Positions 6,337-9,633 of a stretch of DNA of 9,633 nucleotides are shown here, one piece after another. Source of the stretch: Cyanobacteriota bacterium (lineage in GTDB: Bacteria; Cyanobacteriota; Cyanobacteriia; Phormidesmidales; Phormidesmidaceae). The stretch is from NCBI GenBank assembly GCA_027619675.1, contig JAQCHG010000029.1, positions 1-9,633 on the forward strand, written 5' to 3'. Made by a program: the position numbers and the translations under genes. Position 1 is the stretch's first letter; each line of letters opens with the position of its first letter. The notes beneath the pieces are model-generated. The model ran no database searches. It saw only the letters and a program-made list of their open reading frames with translations, and was not told the origin of the DNA.

Positions 6337-8340
6337 ATGACGAACTCCTCCTCCCAACGTCGCGCCCTCGTTCTGCAGCGCAGCTTTTCGCCCTTTGGCA
6401 ACAAGCTAATCCAGGCTGGCTACGTTGACGGTGAGCAGATGCAGCAGGCTTTGGCCGAAAGTCGTCGTTCCGGGCGCGCCCTGACAGACGTTCTGGAAGC
6501 GGTGACCGGTCAACAACTTTCCCCTGAGTTGCTGCGTCAGTACAAAAAGCAGCAGCTCTTCGAGCTTAAGATTCTCTACGGGGTTGAGTCCTTAGATCCG
6601 GAACTGGACAGTATTGCCACCCATCAAGTGGCTCAACTCATCGATACCTTGATTCCGGTGGATACCTGCCGCCGCCATCGGCTCCTCCCCTTGTCGAAAG
6701 ATGACGGGGACCCACCCTCGTTGCTGGTGGCGATGGTCGATCCCGAAAACCTAGAAGCCCAGGACGACCTCAACCGAATTCTGCGCCAACATGGTTTAAA
6801 GCTGCGGCGCATGGTGATCACCGTTGAAGACTATCAGCGGCTGATCTCTGGCTACCTGGACGATCAGGTGGCGAAGGCCAAGCAAGAGGAAATGGATGCG
6901 GCTGTCAACGTTGATTCAGATCTAGAGGACCTAGATCTGGATGGAGCCGCCCTTGAAGAGGCCATGGATGAGGAGGCGGATTTGGGAGCCGCCCTCCAGG
7001 ATGCTGGCGCGGCCCCAGTGATTGCCTTAGTTAATAAGATCCTTGTGAAGGCCCTCCAAGAGGGCACCTCTGATATCCACATTGAGCCCCAAGAAGAGTT
7101 CCTCCGCATTCGGTTTCGACGGGATGGGGTACTGCGAGAGGCATTCCCAAAGCTACCTAAGAAAATCATTCCAGCGGTGACGGCCCGCTTCAAAATCATT
7201 TCAGAGCTGGACATCGCAGAGCGCCGTATGCCTCAAGATGGCCGTATTCGCCGGGTGTTCCAAGGGCGGAAGGTGGACTTTCGAGTCAGTACTTTGCCGA
7301 GTCGCTATGGCGAAAAGGTCGTGCTGCGGATTTTGGACAACGCCGCCACCCAACTCGGTGTTGACAAGTTGATCACTGACCAAGAAACCCTTGACATCGT
7401 TAAGGACATGGCCTCGCGGCCCTATGGACTCATTTTGGTAACGGGTCCCACGGGTTCGGGTAAAACAACGACCCTCTATTCCCTTTTATCAGAGCGGAAC
7501 GATCCCGGCATTAACATCAGTACGGCAGAGGATCCCATTGAATATGCCCTACCAGGGATCACCCAAGTTCAGGTAATTCGGGAAAAGGGGATGGATTTTG
7601 CCTCTATTCTGCGAGCCTTCCTACGGCAGGATCCAGATGTCATTCTGGTGGGTGAGACGCGGGACCCCGAGACAGCCAAAACCGCTATTGAAGCCGCATT
7701 AACGGGTCACTTGGTCTTAACCACCCTGCACACCAATGATGCGGCTGGCGCGATCGCCCGTCTGGATGAAATGGGGATGGAAGCCTTTCAGATTTCCAGT
7801 TCCCTGATTGGCGTCTTGGCCCAGCGGCTCATGCGTAAAGTCTGTAGCGACTGTCGCATTGCCTATACCCCCAGCAACGAAGAACTAGCCCAGTTTGGTT
7901 TAACCGGTTCCGGAGACTCAGAGTTAACCCTCTACCGGGCCAATACCCTGGCGGTTGATCAAATCGAGCCGGCCCGCAGCAGCGGCAATCTTTGTGGTAC
8001 CTGTCAAGGGAATGGCTACAAGGGTCGGGTTGGGGTGTACGAGGTCATGCGGATGACGGAAAACCTGCAACATCTGATTTCAGAAGGTGCCCCAACGGAT
8101 CAAATTAAGGATGCCGCCGTTCAAGAAGGGATGAAAACCCTGTTAGCTTATAGCCTTGATCTGGTGCGCCAGGGCTATACCACCCTAGATGAAGTGCAAC
8201 GGGTCACCTTTACCGACACGGGTCTAGAAGCTGAGTTAAAAGCCCGCCGTCGCAGTTCCTTAACCTGCGATACTTGTCAGGCCCAACTACAACCTGATTG
8301 GTTAGATTGTCCCTACTGCCTGACCCCTCGCTTCCAGTAG
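6337..8340 (+). CDS. pilB: Type IV pilus extension ATPase PilB (GspE/PilB family)
   Basis: PilB is the hexameric cytoplasmic motor that powers assembly of type IV pili, needed for twitching motility and natural transformation in cyanobacteria. From the ATG at 6337 the product is 667 residues, the family's cyanobacterial length. It has an N-terminal MshEN/T2SSE_N-type region (about 20-170) and an acidic linker (about 185-220). The ATPase core has Walker A GPTGSGKTTT (370-379), Asp box TAEDPIEY (396-403), Walker B DPDVILVGETRD (432-443) and His box TGHLVLTTLHT (456-466). The family's zinc cysteines are Cys503/506 and Cys553/556. An extra C-terminal CxxC pair (644/647 and 658/661) looks like a zinc ribbon. 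A longer frame opens at a TTG (6310), but the ATG is preferred because SSSQRRALV... then begins the usual N-terminus. Neither start has a convincing ribosome binding site. pilT follows. Confidence 0.95.
   Translation: MTNSSSQRRALVLQRSFSPFGNKLIQAGYVDGEQMQQALAESRRSGRALTDVLEAVTGQQLSPELLRQYKKQQLFELKILYGVESLDPELDSIATHQVAQLIDTLIPVDTCRRHRLLPLSKDDGDPPSLLVAMVDPENLEAQDDLNRILRQHGLKLRRMVITVEDYQRLISGYLDDQVAKAKQEEMDAAVNVDSDLEDLDLDGAALEEAMDEEADLGAALQDAGAAPVIALVNKILVKALQEGTSDIHIEPQEEFLRIRFRRDGVLREAFPKLPKKIIPAVTARFKIISELDIAERRMPQDGRIRRVFQGRKVDFRVSTLPSRYGEKVVLRILDNAATQLGVDKLITDQETLDIVKDMASRPYGLILVTGPTGSGKTTTLYSLLSERNDPGINISTAEDPIEYALPGITQVQVIREKGMDFASILRAFLRQDPDVILVGETRDPETAKTAIEAALTGHLVLTTLHTNDAAGAIARLDEMGMEAFQISSSLIGVLAQRLMRKVCSDCRIAYTPSNEELAQFGLTGSGDSELTLYRANTLAVDQIEPARSSGNLCGTCQGNGYKGRVGVYEVMRMTENLQHLISEGAPTDQIKDAAVQEGMKTLLAYSLDLVRQGYTTLDEVQRVTFTDTGLEAELKARRRSSLTCDTCQAQLQPDWLDCPYCLTPRFQ
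6914..6942 (+). repeat. Strong hairpin inside pilB, in the acidic linker
   Basis: CAGATCTAG (6917-6925) and CTAGATCTG (6931-6939) are perfect inverted repeats around a 5-nt loop. Three more pairs, one of them a G-T wobble, extend the stem to 12 bp. The segment encodes an Asp/Leu/Glu stretch (SDLEDLDLD) between the N-terminal and ATPase domains. The repeated Asp-Leu codons explain part of the symmetry. Confidence 0.5.
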
Positions 8341-8469
8341 AAGGGTATCCTGGCTGTCATAAAATCCATCCCCGCATGGATCACAAAGGGGTAGCTTACC
8401 CATTGGGTACTCCCCCCGTAAATCTCAAAGAAACCCAGTGTTGCTTGATGTTGTCGGTGAGGTAATGCC
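8341..8469 (+). other. pilB-pilT spacer with small competing hairpins
   Basis: This 129-nt spacer contains ATCCAT (8364-8369) pairing with ATGGAT (8376-8381). It is followed by GGGTA (8389-8393), TACCC (8397-8401) and GGGTA (8405-8409), in which the central TACCC can pair with either neighbour. No T-run follows, so cotranscription of pilB and pilT is plausible. No promoter is recognised. Confidence 0.4.
8459..8463 (+). promoter_or_regulatory. Ribosome binding site of pilT
   Basis: GAGGT ends 6 nt before the ATG at 8470. It decides this start over the in-frame ATG at 8479. Confidence 0.7.
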
Positions 8470-9588
8470 ATGGAACTGATGATCGAAGACTTGATGGAAG
8501 AAGTCATTGAGCGGGGTGGCTCAGACTTACACCTTTCCGCCGGTCTCCCCCCCTACATTCGCATCAGCGGTAAGCTCACCCCTACGGAACATGAGCCTAT
8601 GACAGCTGAGTCCTGTCAACGGCTGATCTTCCAGATGTTGAACAATACCCAGCGAAAACACCTAGAGCAAACCTGGGAATTGGATTGTTCCTATGGCGTG
8701 AAAGGGCTCGCCCGTTTCCGGGTCAACGTCTATAAGGACCGAGGTACCTATGCCGCCTGTCTACGGGCCTTAAGTTCTAAAATTCCTACGATGGATACCT
8801 TGGGTCTCCCTCCGATCGTGCGGGAACTGGCGGAGAAACCGAGGGGATTAATCTTGGTGACGGGGCCAACGGGTTCCGGTAAATCCACCACGCTGGCCTC
8901 CATGATCAATGAGATCAATCTCACCCGCCCCGAACATATTCTCACGGTGGAAGATCCCATTGAGTTTGTGTACACCCCCGACAAGAGCCTGATTCACCAG
9001 CGGCAAGTGGGGGAAGATACGAAGAGCTTTGCCAATGCCCTGCGGGCGGCGCTGCGGGAAGACCCCGATGTCATCCTGGTGGGGGAAATGCGGGACCTGG
9101 AAACCATCTCCTTGGCAATCTCAGCGGCGGAAACGGGCCACTTGGTATTCGGGACTCTTCACACCAGTTCTGCTTCCCAGACCGTTGACCGCATGGTCGA
9201 TGTCTTCCCCCCAGAACAACAACAGCAGGTGCGGGTCCAGTTATCCAACTCCCTTGTAGCCGTGTTGAGCCAAACACTGGTGCCCCGCATGAATCCTAAG
9301 CCGGGTGAATTTGGTCGGGTCATGGCTCAAGAGATCATGGTGGTGACTCCAGCTATCTCAAACCTGATTCGCGAAGGCAAAACCGCCCAGATTTATGGGG
9401 CTATCCAGACCGGTGGGAAGTTGTCTATGCAGACCTTGGAGAAGGTATTAGCCGATTTGTATCGTGCTGGCCAGATTTCCTTTGAGTCGGCCATGTCTAA
9501 AACCTCTCGACCGGATGAGCTGCAACGGTTGATTGGGGGGCCTCCTGGGGTAGGTACTGCGAAGCCAGCGGCAGGGGCTCGGCGTTAG
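8470..9588 (+). CDS. pilT: Type IV pilus retraction ATPase PilT
   Basis: PilT is the hexameric cytoplasmic motor that depolymerises pili, giving the pulling stroke of twitching and DNA uptake. The 372-residue protein has the short N-terminal PAS-like domain (about 1-100, with SDLHLSAGLPPYIRISGKL). The ATPase core has Walker A GPTGSGKST (132-140), Asp box TVEDPIEF (159-166), Walker B DPDVILVGEMRD (198-209) and His box TGHLVFGTLHT (222-232). AISNLIREGK (295-304) matches the PilT-specific C-terminal retraction motif (AIRNLIRE in other species). It lacks the tetracysteine zinc site of PilB, which separates the two motors. The tail is Gly/Pro/Ala-rich. A GAGGT Shine-Dalgarno sequence sets the start. 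It follows pilB by 129 nt on the same strand. Confidence 0.96.
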   Translation: MELMIEDLMEEVIERGGSDLHLSAGLPPYIRISGKLTPTEHEPMTAESCQRLIFQMLNNTQRKHLEQTWELDCSYGVKGLARFRVNVYKDRGTYAACLRALSSKIPTMDTLGLPPIVRELAEKPRGLILVTGPTGSGKSTTLASMINEINLTRPEHILTVEDPIEFVYTPDKSLIHQRQVGEDTKSFANALRAALREDPDVILVGEMRDLETISLAISAAETGHLVFGTLHTSSASQTVDRMVDVFPPEQQQQVRVQLSNSLVAVLSQTLVPRMNPKPGEFGRVMAQEIMVVTPAISNLIREGKTAQIYGAIQTGGKLSMQTLEKVLADLYRAGQISFESAMSKTSRPDELQRLIGGPPGVGTAKPAAGARR

Positions 9589-9598
9589 TGATGGGGCA

Positions 9599-9628
9599 GC
9601 CCGAGGGGGAGGATTTTTCCCCTTGGGC
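9599..9628 (+). terminator. Hairpin just after pilT
   Basis: GCCC (9599-9602) with GA and GGGG (to 9608) pairs with CCCC TT GGGC (9619-9628), and one or two further pairs close the loop. The stem is about 10-12 bp with G-T wobbles and a T-rich loop. It begins 11 nt past the pilT stop. The window ends five bases later, so a following T-run or pilC ribosome binding site cannot be seen. It may be a partial terminator or a structured leader of the next gene. Confidence 0.4.
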
Positions 9629-9633
9629 CAGTC

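Noticed and set aside
9591..9633. Open frame from an ATG three bases after the pilT stop to the window edge
   Set aside because: Only 14 codons are visible, they do not resemble a PilC start, they cover a hairpin, and no Shine-Dalgarno sequence precedes them.

Overview
The window comes from a cyanobacterium. At least eight perfect copies of the HIP1 octamer GCGATCGC are present (starting at 433, 694, 995, 1042, 1580, 5658, 6049 and 7750). The gene content and protein features (PilB with its cyanobacterial-type N-terminus, the TusA-like LRGTPCP protein, RsgA with a long basic tail) also fit. Base composition is moderately GC-rich. The genus cannot be fixed from the sequence alone.

The layout has two blocks that diverge from a 485-bp gap at 5852-6336. 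On the minus strand, reading from 5851 down to 103, lie grpE, a 376-bp gap, dnaK, dnaJ, a TusA/SirA-like sulfur-carrier gene and rsgA. On the plus strand lie pilB (6337-8340) and pilT (8470-9588). Hairpins downstream of grpE and pilT, and weaker ones downstream of rsgA, may mark transcript ends. dnaJ, tusA and rsgA are tightly packed: an ATGA overlap joins the first pair, and a Shine-Dalgarno sequence overlapping the tusA stop serves the next gene.

The minus-strand block is the Hsp70 machine (GrpE nucleotide exchange factor, DnaK ATPase, DnaJ co-chaperone) plus a small sulfur carrier and a ribosome-assembly GTPase, so its theme is protein and ribosome quality control. The plus-strand block encodes the extension (PilB) and retraction (PilT) motor ATPases of type IV pili, which drive twitching motility and DNA uptake in cyanobacteria. 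The platform protein gene pilC would be expected just beyond the right edge but is not in the window.

The main anomaly is in dnaK. The reading frame stops at 3172, just after the substrate-binding beta domain. The missing helical lid is encoded in the -1 frame from an overlapping GTG codon at 3184. The gene is therefore either frameshifted (real mutation or sequencing/assembly error) or expressed as two polypeptides. Other points are noncoding and intragenic inverted repeats, several in mutually exclusive arrangements, and an extra zinc-ribbon-like tail on PilB. I see no CRISPR array, transposon, phage gene, tRNA or rRNA, and no convincing new system. This is mostly a housekeeping region.
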